Below, in pieces: positions 8,428-17,605 of a stretch of 64,000 bases of DNA. The DNA comes from an uncultured Parafilimonas sp. (GTDB lineage: Bacteria; Bacteroidota; Bacteroidia; Chitinophagales; Chitinophagaceae). The notes beneath the pieces were generated by a model, which was given only the letters and a program-made list of their open reading frames with translations, ran no database searches and was not told where the DNA came from. Position 1 is the stretch's first letter. Each line of letters starts with the position of its first letter. Both the position numbers and the translations under genes were made by a program. Location: contig CAIRZB010000061.1 in assembly GCA_903882935.1 (NCBI GenBank), forward strand, positions 1 to 64,000, in the 5' to 3' direction.

Positions 8428-8955
8428 ATGAAAAAATTATTGCTGCTATTGGTTGTTGTTAATTTTTTGGGGTGCCGAACAGCTTACCTGCCTGATACAA
8501 AAGATGTAAAAGAGTTTTTTGCGCAGATGGATAACGGCATTTTAAGCGAAAAAAAATTTCTTTTGATTAATAAAATAACGGGAGATGAAGGGGAGCATAA
8601 ACACTTTAAAGAATACTATGCTAGGCAAGATACGATTTTGACTGAGCTAGAAATCAAGTCAATCGTAAAGGCAATGGCTGGTTCCCACAAAGGTATTTGG
8701 ACGAATAAGTATTTTGACAGTGCTAAAATTGTTTCCAAAGCATATATCGACAGTGTTACAAAGCAAAACCAAAACTGGACACCCCCTGCACATTACACAT
8801 TTTCACTACCCTGGTTTTCAAACGACAATAAATTCGCCGTGTTAAGCTTTGAACATTACTGTGGCCGGCTTTGTGGGGAATGGTCGGTAGGTTTATACAA
8901 AAAGGTAAATGGCCGTTGGTTTTTTGTAAAATTTTACGATGTTATTTTTAGCTAG
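8428..8955 (+). CDS. Putative lipoprotein, unknown function
   Basis: This 175-residue protein has a lipoprotein signal (MKKLLLLLVVVNFLGC, Cys16). The mature part is charged and has a C-terminal section rich in aromatic residues (FSLPWFSNDNKFAVLSFEHYCGRLCGEWSVG). Two cysteines there (CGRLC) could form a disulphide. No family was recognised. An upstream in-frame start exists but is less likely. The local base composition is more AT-rich than its neighbours, which may hint at separate origin. Confidence 0.7.
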   Translation: MKKLLLLLVVVNFLGCRTAYLPDTKDVKEFFAQMDNGILSEKKFLLINKITGDEGEHKHFKEYYARQDTILTELEIKSIVKAMAGSHKGIWTNKYFDSAKIVSKAYIDSVTKQNQNWTPPAHYTFSLPWFSNDNKFAVLSFEHYCGRLCGEWSVGLYKKVNGRWFFVKFYDVIFS

Positions 8956-8975
8956 TCGGGGAAATATTACCCGTG

Positions 8976-10256
8976 CTATCTTAATATCCCCAACGAGCTC
9001 ACTGTGGTGGCTGCCACCAACTCATCAGCCCTGTCGCTAAAGCTGCGGTAATACACCAGCACGGTGTATTGGTTTTCGGTTTCTGCAAAATTGCCTTCGG
9101 TAAGGCTGTTGTCGGTTTTGGGGTCGGTGCTGCCCGCGTCTTTCGTAACGTAGGCAAAGCTATAATACCCTTGTTTTAACACCATTGTTTTTTCGTACAC
9201 GCCTCGCTCGGGGTTAAAGTCCATACGCGCATTTTCGTCATTCAAATAACTGGTAAACTCCCCAGATAGGTACACGTCCTTGCCTTCATAAGGCTGCCGG
9301 TTGTGTGGCGCAAAGGTAAAGTGTACCCTAGCGTAGTCGCCCTGCCACCAAGGGTTGCTTACCTCGGTGGAGGAAATTTGGAAAAAACCGTCCAGGTCAT
9401 TGTACACCTGTGCGGTAAACCTTGCCCTTTCTGGGTCGGGTTTTAAATATATCTCGGTCAGTTTTTGGCTGGTGTTGGCACTGTCAACACGCTCGCTTAA
9501 CAGCCGGTAACTTTCTAGGTTAACCCAGCGGTATTCTTTCCCTGCGGGAAAAAGGCAGTCCTGCTCCCCGTTGTATTCATAACTGTTGCCACGCATTATC
9601 ATGGGCTGCATGCCGGTAATGGCATTGTCCCACCGGTAGTTTTGCAACACCACCACTTTTAGCTGCTGTTGCGGGTTTTGAATGTTAAGCCGTGTAACAT
9701 CAAGGGTTAGCTGCAATTTTTGGTGGGTCAAAAAATAGTCTTGGTTAAAAGGGCGCTGCACCTGGGCGGCAACGGCAATTGTTTTGTCAACCACCATCAG
9801 CCGTTTTGTAAATGCCAGTTTGCTAGTGTCACCGTCAAGGTACACCAGCAACAGGTAGTTGCCGCTCACTTTAGGCATGGCACTGGCTTCGGGCAGCAAT
9901 GCCTGGTAATGCACATATTTGTTTTTTGCGTTTGATGAGTTGTAGTATTGGCTAAACCTGCCTTGGGTAAACCCTTTTATGTAATCAAAAGGGCTAAGGT
10001 CAACCGGCTGCCAATCGGCATCGCAAAGCAGGTAGGTGTAATTGTAGGTCTTAACCCGGCCGTCCATATCATCGAAATGTATTTCTGTTGCGGCACTGGC
10101 ACCCAGGTTAATAATGGGGTATCCGTACTGGTTGCCGGCCAAACAAAACTTAACGCCGTTAATGTTGTGCATAACTACCTTGTCAGGCTGCTGCGCTATA
10201 CACGCAAGGGCCATAAAAATAAAGGCAAGCGCAGTGGTTGTGTTTCTGGTAAGCAT
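8976..10256 (-). CDS. Type IX secretion system plug protein (DUF5103)
   Basis: The 426-residue exported protein has a signal peptide ending in ALACIAQQ. The N-terminal part carries the DUF5103 hallmarks: FPIINLG-like strands, LCDADWQPVDLSPFDYIKGF, and the later FPAGKEYRWVNLESYR and PYEGKDVYLSGEF segments. In Flavobacterium, DUF5103 proteins were shown to plug the SprA translocon of the type IX secretion system. It stands alone on the minus strand. The ATG at 10256 is preferred because the upstream extension precedes the signal peptide. The organism therefore probably has T9SS, although no other T9SS gene is in the window. Confidence 0.85.
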   Translation of the reverse strand: MLTRNTTTALAFIFMALACIAQQPDKVVMHNINGVKFCLAGNQYGYPIINLGASAATEIHFDDMDGRVKTYNYTYLLCDADWQPVDLSPFDYIKGFTQGRFSQYYNSSNAKNKYVHYQALLPEASAMPKVSGNYLLLVYLDGDTSKLAFTKRLMVVDKTIAVAAQVQRPFNQDYFLTHQKLQLTLDVTRLNIQNPQQQLKVVVLQNYRWDNAITGMQPMIMRGNSYEYNGEQDCLFPAGKEYRWVNLESYRLLSERVDSANTSQKLTEIYLKPDPERARFTAQVYNDLDGFFQISSTEVSNPWWQGDYARVHFTFAPHNRQPYEGKDVYLSGEFTSYLNDENARMDFNPERGVYEKTMVLKQGYYSFAYVTKDAGSTDPKTDNSLTEGNFAETENQYTVLVYYRSFSDRADELVAATTVSSLGILR

Positions 10257-10579
10257 ACAAATTAATAAAGCGGAAAAGTACAAATAAAATCGATAAAACC
10301 GTCGTGCCAGCCGATTAACGCTGCTGGGACATTGTACACGATACAGCCCTTGGTTGGCCAATATTGCCTAGTTATTTTTTAACAAAATATATTATTAAAA
10401 TATCGAATATGTAGTGCCTCTCGATGGATGCTGGTATAATTTTGGCACTGCTAAGCCTGCGTGCCGTAAGCGTGTTGCGGCAAATCAACAGTTTGCCTTA
10501 CTAATATCAATCCTCGTGGTATCATTCTATAGTTTCTTTGGTTGCCACTGCGATTGCCAAGTTGTAAATATTAACCTAT
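10257..10579. other. Intergenic region, no feature recognised
   Basis: About 320 bases between divergent genes. I see an AT-rich patch near 10378-10410 that could hold promoters for either side, but no clear box, RNA or repeat. Short reading frames here lack coding character. Confidence 0.4.
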
Positions 10580-11257
10580 ATGATACATGCCATAATGCTG
10601 CCCCACAAAAGCAGCCGAAAATCGTTAAAACTGGTACCCGCTGGCAACAATGCAAACCCGATGGCCTCGGATGGAGCCAGAAAGAGACATTTGCAGCAAA
10701 AGCTGGCAAAAGCAATTAAGCCCCAGCAATTGGTGGCAGGTATGGCCTTTAGGCTGTTGGGGCTGGATCCAGCGATGGTTTATGGGGACAATGCTGCAAT
10801 TTTTGCGGCCGAAGAGGGTACCGTTGGCCTGTTTGCCGGGTTGGCTGGCACCGAGCAAACCAATACCATAGCACCTGCAGCCAAATTACTAAGGGCGTTT
10901 GTGCAAAACAACGAGGTTGCCCAGCATGGCGTGCTTGGAGGGAATAAGGTAGCGGATTACTTGGGCGATTTAGTGGAAGGTGCCGGTGACGACGCTGATG
11001 TGGTGGCTTTTTCAAAAACCTACCACGGTAAGCAAGTTACCGTTCTCTACAACAGGTCCACAAACGAGGCGAAGGAGAAATTTATTCTGCTCGACCCAAT
11101 TGCAAATAAGGAAGTAAAGAACTTGGATGTTATTTACGGGTACGATACTTGCGGCCACCTGCACATATTTCATGGGTGGCACAATGGCTGCGGCATCGCT
11201 TACCTAAAGTTGTATTTAAAACCGATGCACCTCGTGGTGCTAAAAAATTACCCATAA
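10580..11257 (+). CDS. Glycoside hydrolase 13 C-terminal-like fragment
   Basis: The frame encodes 225 residues. The part from LVAGMAFRLLG through PAMVYGD resembles the last barrel strand of alpha-amylase family enzymes, and the rest resembles their C-terminal beta domain (VVAFSKTYHGKQVTVLYNRSTNEAKEKF, then YLKLYLKPMHLVVLKNY). The catalytic Asp and Glu regions of the barrel are missing, and the N-terminal 45 residues look non-native. It is therefore probably an N-terminally truncated remnant, or a stand-alone non-catalytic domain. Starts at 10580, 10595 or 10661 are possible. A strong terminator follows, so it may still be transcribed. Confidence 0.5.
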   Translation: MIHAIMLPHKSSRKSLKLVPAGNNANPMASDGARKRHLQQKLAKAIKPQQLVAGMAFRLLGLDPAMVYGDNAAIFAAEEGTVGLFAGLAGTEQTNTIAPAAKLLRAFVQNNEVAQHGVLGGNKVADYLGDLVEGAGDDADVVAFSKTYHGKQVTVLYNRSTNEAKEKFILLDPIANKEVKNLDVIYGYDTCGHLHIFHGWHNGCGIAYLKLYLKPMHLVVLKNYP

Positions 11258-11295
11258 ACCATCTTTAAAACACATACTATCTTATTTTAAATACA

Positions 11296-11334
11296 ATGGG
11301 CGAAAGGCGTTAAGTAGCTTTCGCCCATTTTTTT
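11296..11334 (+). terminator. Rho-independent terminator
   Basis: An 11-bp perfect stem (ATGGGCGAAAG / CTTTCGCCCAT) with an 11-base loop is followed by a T-run. It ends the amylase-like fragment. Confidence 0.85.
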
Positions 11335-11491
11335 GCATTGCCCTTTAACCGACTGGGCTAAATGTTTCCGCTGTTTTTTCGAATGTGTACCTTGCCATCG
11401 GTACTTTCATTTTACGCCAACTATACTCTTCCGCATACCTTGGCCGATGGCAATTAAATGTATACATTTGGGCCAAGCAACAGCACCCAAT

Positions 11492-13459
11492 ATGCACCAA
11501 CCCTTTTGTCTTTTTTTGTTTAAACGCTTGGCACCGTTGTTCTGCCTTGTTTTCATGGCCTTTTTTGTTGGTAACGCACAGCCGCAGACGGCCGACGATG
11601 AAGGAGCTACCCAAGCATCGTTGTTAAAAAAGCTGGATAAAAAGGCCAAATATGGCGCAGCCGCCATCAAAAAAACGGTAACGTTCACTACTTCAAAAGG
11701 GATTTCTGGCGAGCCTGTGGTAACGGCTGTTGAAGATGGGGTTGTGGAGATGGTTTCGTTGGAAAACAACGCGAACGTGGGCTATTTGCTGCCATACAAC
11801 CAGTTTGCCAAACTTACCGGCTACGATTTTTATATCTGGAACAACAAAAGCTTTAAAAGCCAAAAATACCCCCCTGAAAAAATATCGCTCACCAGCGATG
11901 ATATTTTTTTAGACGATAACTACGGCCTCTTGTACGGCTTTAAGGCTGCGGAAATGGGGCAACGCTGCCGTTTAAACTACCGGTACCAGTTTGCGGATGC
12001 CAAATATTTTACCCGCGAGTTTTTTAACCAAGGCATACCCATTAAGCAGCACAGCATTGCCATAAAGGTACCCAACTGGTTGGAGCTGGAGATATTGGAA
12101 GAGAATTTTGGCAGTGAATGGCACATAAAAAAAACGGTTCAGAAGGATAAGGATGAAACCACCTATACCTACACTGCGGAAAATTTGGCCGCCGTTAAAC
12201 GCGAACCTGCCTCGCTCTCCCGCCCGTATTACCTGCCGCACCTTATTTTTACCGTACGCAGCTATACCGTTAACCAAAAAAAATACAGTGGCTTTAAAAC
12301 CATTGCCGACATGTATGCCTGGTACCATTTATTGTATAAAAAAGCAGAGAACAAGCCTGATGAACTAAAAACCTTGGTAGACGGCCTTGTGAAGGGCAAA
12401 ACCACGGACGAGGAAAAAATAAAGGCCATTTATTATTGGGTGCAAGATAACATACGCTACCTGGCGTTTGAGGAAGGATATTCAGGCTTTGTGCCGCAAA
12501 CCGTGCAACTGGTGTACAAAAACAAATATGGCGATTGCAAAGGCATGGCCAACCTGGTTACGGAGATGCTAAAATTGGCCGGGTACGATGCACATTTTGC
12601 CTGGATTGGCACGCGCGACATACCATACACCCGTACCCAAGTACAAAGCATGTGTGTGGATAACCACGCTATTTGCGTGTTGTACTTTAACGGAAAAACC
12701 TATTTTGTTGATGGCACGGAGAAATACCAAACTTTTGGCAAAAATGCTTACCGCATAGCAGGCAAGCAGGTACTGGTTGAAAATGGGGAGAGCTTTAAAA
12801 CGGAAACCGTGCCGCCAACCACGATCGACGAAAACTATGTGTCAACATCAGCAAAGCTGTCGCTGGATGATGATGTGTTAACCGGCCATGTAACATTAAC
12901 GTTTAACGGTGCATCGCGGGGGCTGTTCCACTATATATACAACAATATACCCACCGATAAAAGGAAACAGTTTACACGCACCTTGGTTGAGCTGGGCAAC
13001 CCCAACGCCGAGGCCACCCATATTAAAACATCCGACTTTAATAACCGCGACATACCCATCACCATTGAGGGCGATGTAGAAATTGGCAACCATGTTACCC
13101 TGGTGGACAATGTATATTACACTGGCATTGATTTTTTTCCGGGTACGTTAACATCATTCATCCCGGATAAAGAAAGGCAAAACCCGATTGATATGGACGA
13201 GGTGTATATTGACAAAGCCGACGTAACCCTGCAGCTGCCCGCCAATGCCAAAGCAGAGGCCTTGCCCAAGCCGCTGAATGTGGCCTTTAAAAACGACAGT
13301 TTAAGTGCCAATTACACGCTAAAAGGCAACACCATTGTGCTTAGCAAAAAAATGCAACTTGCTTCGCCGGTTATATACCCTGCTGAGTTTGATGCTTGGC
13401 GGGATTATATAAACAAAATACGGTTGTTTAACCGCAGCAACGTAAGCATACACGAATAA
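11492..13459 (+). CDS. DUF3857/transglutaminase-core protein, catalytic triad intact
   Basis: This is a 655-residue secreted or periplasmic protein. After the signal peptide (ending VGNAQ) comes a DUF3857-type beta domain, then a transglutaminase-like core with Cys349 in GDCKGMA, His392 in DNHAICVLYF and Asp407 in FVDGT, and a C-terminal beta-rich domain. The Cys-His-Asp triad predicts peptidase or cross-linking activity, but the substrate is unknown. The ATG at 11492 (MHQPF) places the signal correctly; an ATG 45 bases upstream is also possible. The following gene is a paralogue 57 bases away, which suggests an operon. Confidence 0.85.
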   Translation: MHQPFCLFLFKRLAPLFCLVFMAFFVGNAQPQTADDEGATQASLLKKLDKKAKYGAAAIKKTVTFTTSKGISGEPVVTAVEDGVVEMVSLENNANVGYLLPYNQFAKLTGYDFYIWNNKSFKSQKYPPEKISLTSDDIFLDDNYGLLYGFKAAEMGQRCRLNYRYQFADAKYFTREFFNQGIPIKQHSIAIKVPNWLELEILEENFGSEWHIKKTVQKDKDETTYTYTAENLAAVKREPASLSRPYYLPHLIFTVRSYTVNQKKYSGFKTIADMYAWYHLLYKKAENKPDELKTLVDGLVKGKTTDEEKIKAIYYWVQDNIRYLAFEEGYSGFVPQTVQLVYKNKYGDCKGMANLVTEMLKLAGYDAHFAWIGTRDIPYTRTQVQSMCVDNHAICVLYFNGKTYFVDGTEKYQTFGKNAYRIAGKQVLVENGESFKTETVPPTTIDENYVSTSAKLSLDDDVLTGHVTLTFNGASRGLFHYIYNNIPTDKRKQFTRTLVELGNPNAEATHIKTSDFNNRDIPITIEGDVEIGNHVTLVDNVYYTGIDFFPGTLTSFIPDKERQNPIDMDEVYIDKADVTLQLPANAKAEALPKPLNVAFKNDSLSANYTLKGNTIVLSKKMQLASPVIYPAEFDAWRDYINKIRLFNRSNVSIHE

Positions 13460-13516
13460 GTGAGGGCGGCCACCGTAGCAGGCAGCATTACGCATAAACC
13501 CCTAACAACAAAAACA

Positions 13517-15799
13517 ATGAGAGTAACCACGTTAGTATTTTTGATAGCTTTTTCCGGCACCACGGCCTTTGCCCAGCAGCATATTACAAAAGGGGCGCTT
13601 AGTTTTTTAAACACTGGGCTTAAACTTAACAAGCTGCTGGCCGAAGATGATAAAGATTTTACCTATACGGCCCCGGCAGGCAAATGGGATGATGAAAGTG
13701 CCATTATACTCGGCCAAAAAACGAGTTTTGACTTTAATAGAAAAGGCGTAACCGTTGGGCAGCGCATAGGCCGCAATATTTTGGGGGCTATTTTTGCGCC
13801 TGTTACACTCGGCTTTTCAATATGGGGTGCCAATTCCAATAACACCACCACAATGTTGATTGAGGAGCGTGAACGCAGGAAGATATTGTTAAAAGATAAG
13901 TTTGCGGTTGACCAGTATTCCATCCTGTATTTTAGGCTGTCAGCCCAAGGTGATGCCTTTGCCGCAAGGGTTATTAAAGCAAACGGCGAAATAAAGGCCG
14001 TTGACCCGGCCGAGGCCATCACCGTGGATAATATTAATGCGGTGCCGGGCTTGTTTAAAAGCTATACCGACCAAAAGTTCGGTTCGTTTTACCGCCCCGA
14101 TTATTACAAGATAGCAGTGCCCGACTTGGAGGAAGGGGATATTATTGAATACGAATATGTAAACATGAACCCCAAAAGCTACAGCCACAACCCCAACTAT
14201 ATTGAGTTTGACCCTGTGTATTTTCTCTGTAACCGGTACCTGCCCGTGGTACACCAAGCGATAGAAGTAGTGTCGGAAGACAGGCGTTACCACGTTGGCT
14301 ATAAAAGCCTGCAGGGTGCGCCCGATTTTGTGCAAACCAACAAAGGCAGTAAAAATTTTTACCGTTGGGAGGATAACAGCCGCGACAAAATAAAAGACAC
14401 CCGTTATTTGAACGAGTACCTACAATTGCCCAGTGTTAAATTTCAAATGGTATATGCCAGCGGCAGTAACGACCGTTTTGTTTGGTTTAAGACCGATGAG
14501 GACATGAAGAAAGACGTTACGCCCGAAGATTTGAGCGAAAAGATTAAAGCGTTTTGGTTTAATTCATCCAAACTGTTGGATGCCAGCAATTATGCGCCGC
14601 CGGGCGGCAGCATAGGCGATATGGAAAAAAACCTGCTGAAGCAAATGAAGAAAAGAGGCGTGCTTGAACAGGCAGATGATGAATATGTACGCAAAGCATA
14701 CTATACCATACGGGCGCAAACGCTGTACCGTTATTGGAGCGACTATGCATTTGCCAAAGTATTTGCCGGCTTGCTGCGTGAGAAAAACATACCCTGCGAA
14801 ATAGTGGTTACAGCATCCAACCAAAAAACCAACCTTAATAAAATTGCTTTTGCCCAAGAGCTTGCATGGCTGGTAAAATACAAAAAAGACTACTTTAACA
14901 ACCCATATGACCATTTGAACCCTGGCGAACTGCCCGACGACATAGCCGGTAACAACGCCGTGCTTTTTGCAGGCGACAACCTGGAGGCTAAAACCAGCAG
15001 TGTGGTGATACCTGGGGGCGACACCCTGCAAAATAAATACAGCGAACAAATTATGGCAACGCTTGACATGGAGAAAGGCAGCATGGCCATAGACAAAACC
15101 GTTGAAGCGAACGGCCAGGTAAAACAAAACGTGATTGACGACGTGCTGGCTCTTACACCTTTTATGCAAACCGACTTTATGAACTACGACGGCAGCGATA
15201 TGTGGGAGGGGATGGACGCGCGTGCGCAGGACAAGGCCATAACGACATTTAACGACCAGAAAAAGGAATGGAAGGAGCAAAAGCCCATTATGATGAAGGC
15301 CATTGCAGAAAGCGGATACGGCAAAAGCATAGAAACCTACACTGATTTTAAACTGTTGCAAGACGGCCGCAGTTTTAAAAAGAAAGCCCTGAAATATGCG
15401 GAAACATTTACCCTTGCCGACATGGCCGCCCCTGCGGGGGACGATATTGTTGTGTCTCTCTCGGCCCTTATTGGTGGCCAGCCCAAGCTGAAAAAGGAAG
15501 AAAGACTACGCAATTACCCCGTGGATGTAAACTACCCGCGCGAACTGTTGTGGACGGTATCAATGCCAGTGCCTGCAGGCTATACCGTAAAGGGGCTGGT
15601 TGGCCTTACGCGCAATGTTGAGAATGAATGCGGCAGTTTTAAAAGCGTGGCACTGCTGAAAGAAAATTATATTGTTGTGAGCGTTAAAAAAACATACCGG
15701 CAGCAAAAGTTTGACGTGTCAAAATGGCCGCTGATGGTTAGCATATTGGATGCGGGCTACAAATTTTCGCAGTCAAAAATAATTTTAAAGAAAGGGTAG
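13517..15799 (+). CDS. DUF3857 family protein with degenerate transglutaminase core
   Basis: This 760-residue exported protein has a signal peptide MRVTTLVFLIAFSGTTAFAQ. It has the same layout as its upstream neighbour: a DUF3857-type N-terminal half, a transglutaminase-like helical core and a C-terminal beta domain. At the place of the catalytic Cys (GDCKGMA in the neighbour) it reads SDYAFAK with D409-Y410, and no matching NHA motif follows. The enzyme activity is therefore probably lost. It may work as a binding partner of the active protein upstream. A GTG at 13460 would also be in frame, but the ATG before the signal peptide is preferred. Confidence 0.82.
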   Translation: MRVTTLVFLIAFSGTTAFAQQHITKGALSFLNTGLKLNKLLAEDDKDFTYTAPAGKWDDESAIILGQKTSFDFNRKGVTVGQRIGRNILGAIFAPVTLGFSIWGANSNNTTTMLIEERERRKILLKDKFAVDQYSILYFRLSAQGDAFAARVIKANGEIKAVDPAEAITVDNINAVPGLFKSYTDQKFGSFYRPDYYKIAVPDLEEGDIIEYEYVNMNPKSYSHNPNYIEFDPVYFLCNRYLPVVHQAIEVVSEDRRYHVGYKSLQGAPDFVQTNKGSKNFYRWEDNSRDKIKDTRYLNEYLQLPSVKFQMVYASGSNDRFVWFKTDEDMKKDVTPEDLSEKIKAFWFNSSKLLDASNYAPPGGSIGDMEKNLLKQMKKRGVLEQADDEYVRKAYYTIRAQTLYRYWSDYAFAKVFAGLLREKNIPCEIVVTASNQKTNLNKIAFAQELAWLVKYKKDYFNNPYDHLNPGELPDDIAGNNAVLFAGDNLEAKTSSVVIPGGDTLQNKYSEQIMATLDMEKGSMAIDKTVEANGQVKQNVIDDVLALTPFMQTDFMNYDGSDMWEGMDARAQDKAITTFNDQKKEWKEQKPIMMKAIAESGYGKSIETYTDFKLLQDGRSFKKKALKYAETFTLADMAAPAGDDIVVSLSALIGGQPKLKKEERLRNYPVDVNYPRELLWTVSMPVPAGYTVKGLVGLTRNVENECGSFKSVALLKENYIVVSVKKTYRQQKFDVSKWPLMVSILDAGYKFSQSKIILKKG

Positions 15800-15944
15800 G
15801 GGGCAATGTCATTTGTTTGAGCCCTTGTTTAGGCAACCGGCCGGATTTGCCCCAAGGAAGTCCTATGGAGTGCCGTCACAAATCCCTTGACTTAAATTAC
15901 ATTTGGGTGGGGGCAACCCTTTAAAACGTGTGATATGCAACGCA

Positions 15945-16499
15945 TCATGGGTTTGGCTGTTCCTTATTTATTTCGCCCAACAATGCATCCATAACCCGCA
16001 ACAAAGCTTGGCGTGTAGCTTCGTCCGTTACCTCGCCTTGGTTGTTTACTTTGGTGCGTATATAGGGTACTAGTAGTGCTGCGCCGCTGGCTACACTTGC
16101 CCCCAAGGCTGTAAAAATGTGCAACAAAGCAGTATGCGCTTTTTCGCCACTGCTGGAGGCGGTAATTATTGCTGCCGGTTTTCCATGTAAACTGCCGCTG
16201 TAAACTGTCCAGTCCAACGCGTTCTTCAAGCTGCCCGGTACGCCAAAAGCATATTCGGGTGTGCAAACAATAACGCCATCGGCTTGGCTAATGGCATCCC
16301 GTAAATGTTTTACGGCCTTATCGGCATCCAATATATCCAAATCTGGGTTAAAATGGGGCAGGCAGTCAATGCCTTCAAATAATGTACACGCCACAACAGC
16401 GGGGGCATTGGCCGAAATAAATTGTATAAGTGCGTGGTTGGATGAGTTTGGGCGAAGGCTGCCGCACAAGGCCAATATTCGTATGGTATTCGCTTGCAT
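15945..16499 (-). CDS. NADPH-dependent FMN reductase family protein
   Basis: The protein has 184 residues and a flavodoxin-like fold. The N-terminal ILALCGSLRPNSSNHAL is the FMN phosphate-binding loop, and CTPEYAFGVPGSLKNALDW is the family's signature for the flavin edge. These cytoplasmic enzymes use NAD(P)H to reduce FMN, quinones or azo dyes. It lies 60 bases downstream of the DUF6132 gene on the same strand and may be the last gene of the heptose operon, though the functional link is weak. Confidence 0.9.
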   Translation of the reverse strand: MQANTIRILALCGSLRPNSSNHALIQFISANAPAVVACTLFEGIDCLPHFNPDLDILDADKAVKHLRDAISQADGVIVCTPEYAFGVPGSLKNALDWTVYSGSLHGKPAAIITASSSGEKAHTALLHIFTALGASVASGAALLVPYIRTKVNNQGEVTDEATRQALLRVMDALLGEINKEQPNP

Positions 16500-16559
16500 A
16501 CTGCAAAGCTATTGCCATAACAAACAAGCCAACATGGTGGCATTGGTTTTTGGAGAAAT

Positions 16560-16763
16560 TTAGGCTTTTGTGCCGGTTGATTGGAACATGCTAAACACCA
16601 GGCCGCCCATTACTGCCCCATAAGCCGTCATGCGGTATGGGTTGGATTGTATGGGGCAGGTGCCGCTTACACAGCCAACATACTTCCAATAAAGGAAGCC
16701 GCCAACCGCGCCTACCAAAATACCAGCAATAAGTAGTGTTTTGCCTTGTAATAGTTGTTTCAT
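16560..16763 (-). CDS. Small membrane protein, DUF6132-like
   Basis: The 67-residue protein starts MKQLLQGKTLLIAG. It has two hydrophobic helices (about 8-27 and 45-60) separated by a loop with two cysteines (VGCVSGTCPI). This GC-x-SGTCPI loop between two membrane helices is what I know from DUF6132 proteins, which often accompany rhodanese or sulphur-relay genes. The frame starts eight codons earlier, but the ATG at 16763 is better placed. It sits between hddC and the FMN reductase. Confidence 0.75.
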   Translation of the reverse strand: MKQLLQGKTLLIAGILVGAVGGFLYWKYVGCVSGTCPIQSNPYRMTAYGAVMGGLVFSMFQSTGTKA

Positions 16764-16804
16764 GTTGAATACCTCCAATTGTTGCAAGATACATACATTT
16801 CAAC

Positions 16805-17566
16805 TTACCCCAACTCCGCCTGCACCCGTTGGTAATCCTCAGGTATGCCGATATCAATAAAATATGTATCCTGCGCAATGCCAAACATGGGTCTTTTGGC
16901 ATATAGTGCTTCTAAATAGTCTTTTTCAAATGAAAACTTTTCGGGCAGGCCTTCTTGCAAAAACGCAGCAACGTTTAACACATACAAGCCGCCGTTAATC
17001 AATCCCTCTGCGTAAAACATTTTCTCTTTAAAACTTTCAACCCGGCCATTTGGCTGTAATGTTACTACGCCGTAACGGCTGAAATTTTGCATCGGTTTAA
17101 GGCTCAGGGTACAATGGGCATGGTGTATTTTGTGAAAGGCCGTTACAGCCAGTAAATCGGCCTTAAACAAAGTATCACCGTTGGTAACGACAACGGTTTC
17201 GCTTTCGGCTTTACTACAGGCCAACTGTATGGCACCGCCCGTACCCAATGGTTCCGATTCAATGGAATATATAACATCTACTGCTGGGTATTCCTTACCT
17301 ATGTAATCAATAATTACTTCGTGCATGTACCCCAGTGACAATATAAATTTATCAACACCCTGCGTTATGAAATATTCCATCACAATACCAATAAAGGGTC
17401 TGCCATTCACCGGTGCCATGCATTTGGGCAGGTGTGGCACGGCACTGCGCAGCCGGGTACCCAAGCCACCGGCAAGTATGATGGCAGTTATGCCGCCGCC
17501 CCCAATAGAATCCGTTTGGGTTAATGGGGAAAGAATTTCTTGTTGATTTGTGGTCGAATTTTCCAT
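16805..17566 (-). CDS. hddC: D-glycero-alpha-D-manno-heptose 1-phosphate guanylyltransferase-like
   Basis: This nucleotidyltransferase has ITAIILAGGLGTRL (the nucleotide-binding GGxGTRL), PKCMAPVNGRPF, and the metal-binding NGDTLF. It would transfer GMP (or another NMP) to heptose-1-phosphate. The assignment to HddC rests on its place directly after hddA and gmhA, which together make GDP-D-glycero-alpha-D-manno-heptose. An earlier ATG at 17605 abuts the gmhA stop and would add 13 residues; I prefer ATG 17566. The N-terminal 20 residues before ITAII are unusual for the family and include a Gly run. Confidence 0.8.
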   Translation of the reverse strand: MENSTTNQQEILSPLTQTDSIGGGGITAIILAGGLGTRLRSAVPHLPKCMAPVNGRPFIGIVMEYFITQGVDKFILSLGYMHEVIIDYIGKEYPAVDVIYSIESEPLGTGGAIQLACSKAESETVVVTNGDTLFKADLLAVTAFHKIHHAHCTLSLKPMQNFSRYGVVTLQPNGRVESFKEKMFYAEGLINGGLYVLNVAAFLQEGLPEKFSFEKDYLEALYAKRPMFGIAQDTYFIDIGIPEDYQRVQAELG

Positions 17567-17605
17567 ACACTTTTTACTAGAATGGCAATGTATTATTGCT
17601 CCCAT

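Noticed and set aside
10414-10719. 101-codon frame upstream of the amylase-like fragment
   Set aside because: It overlaps the better frame at 10580 and its product is rich in Cys and Trp without pattern.
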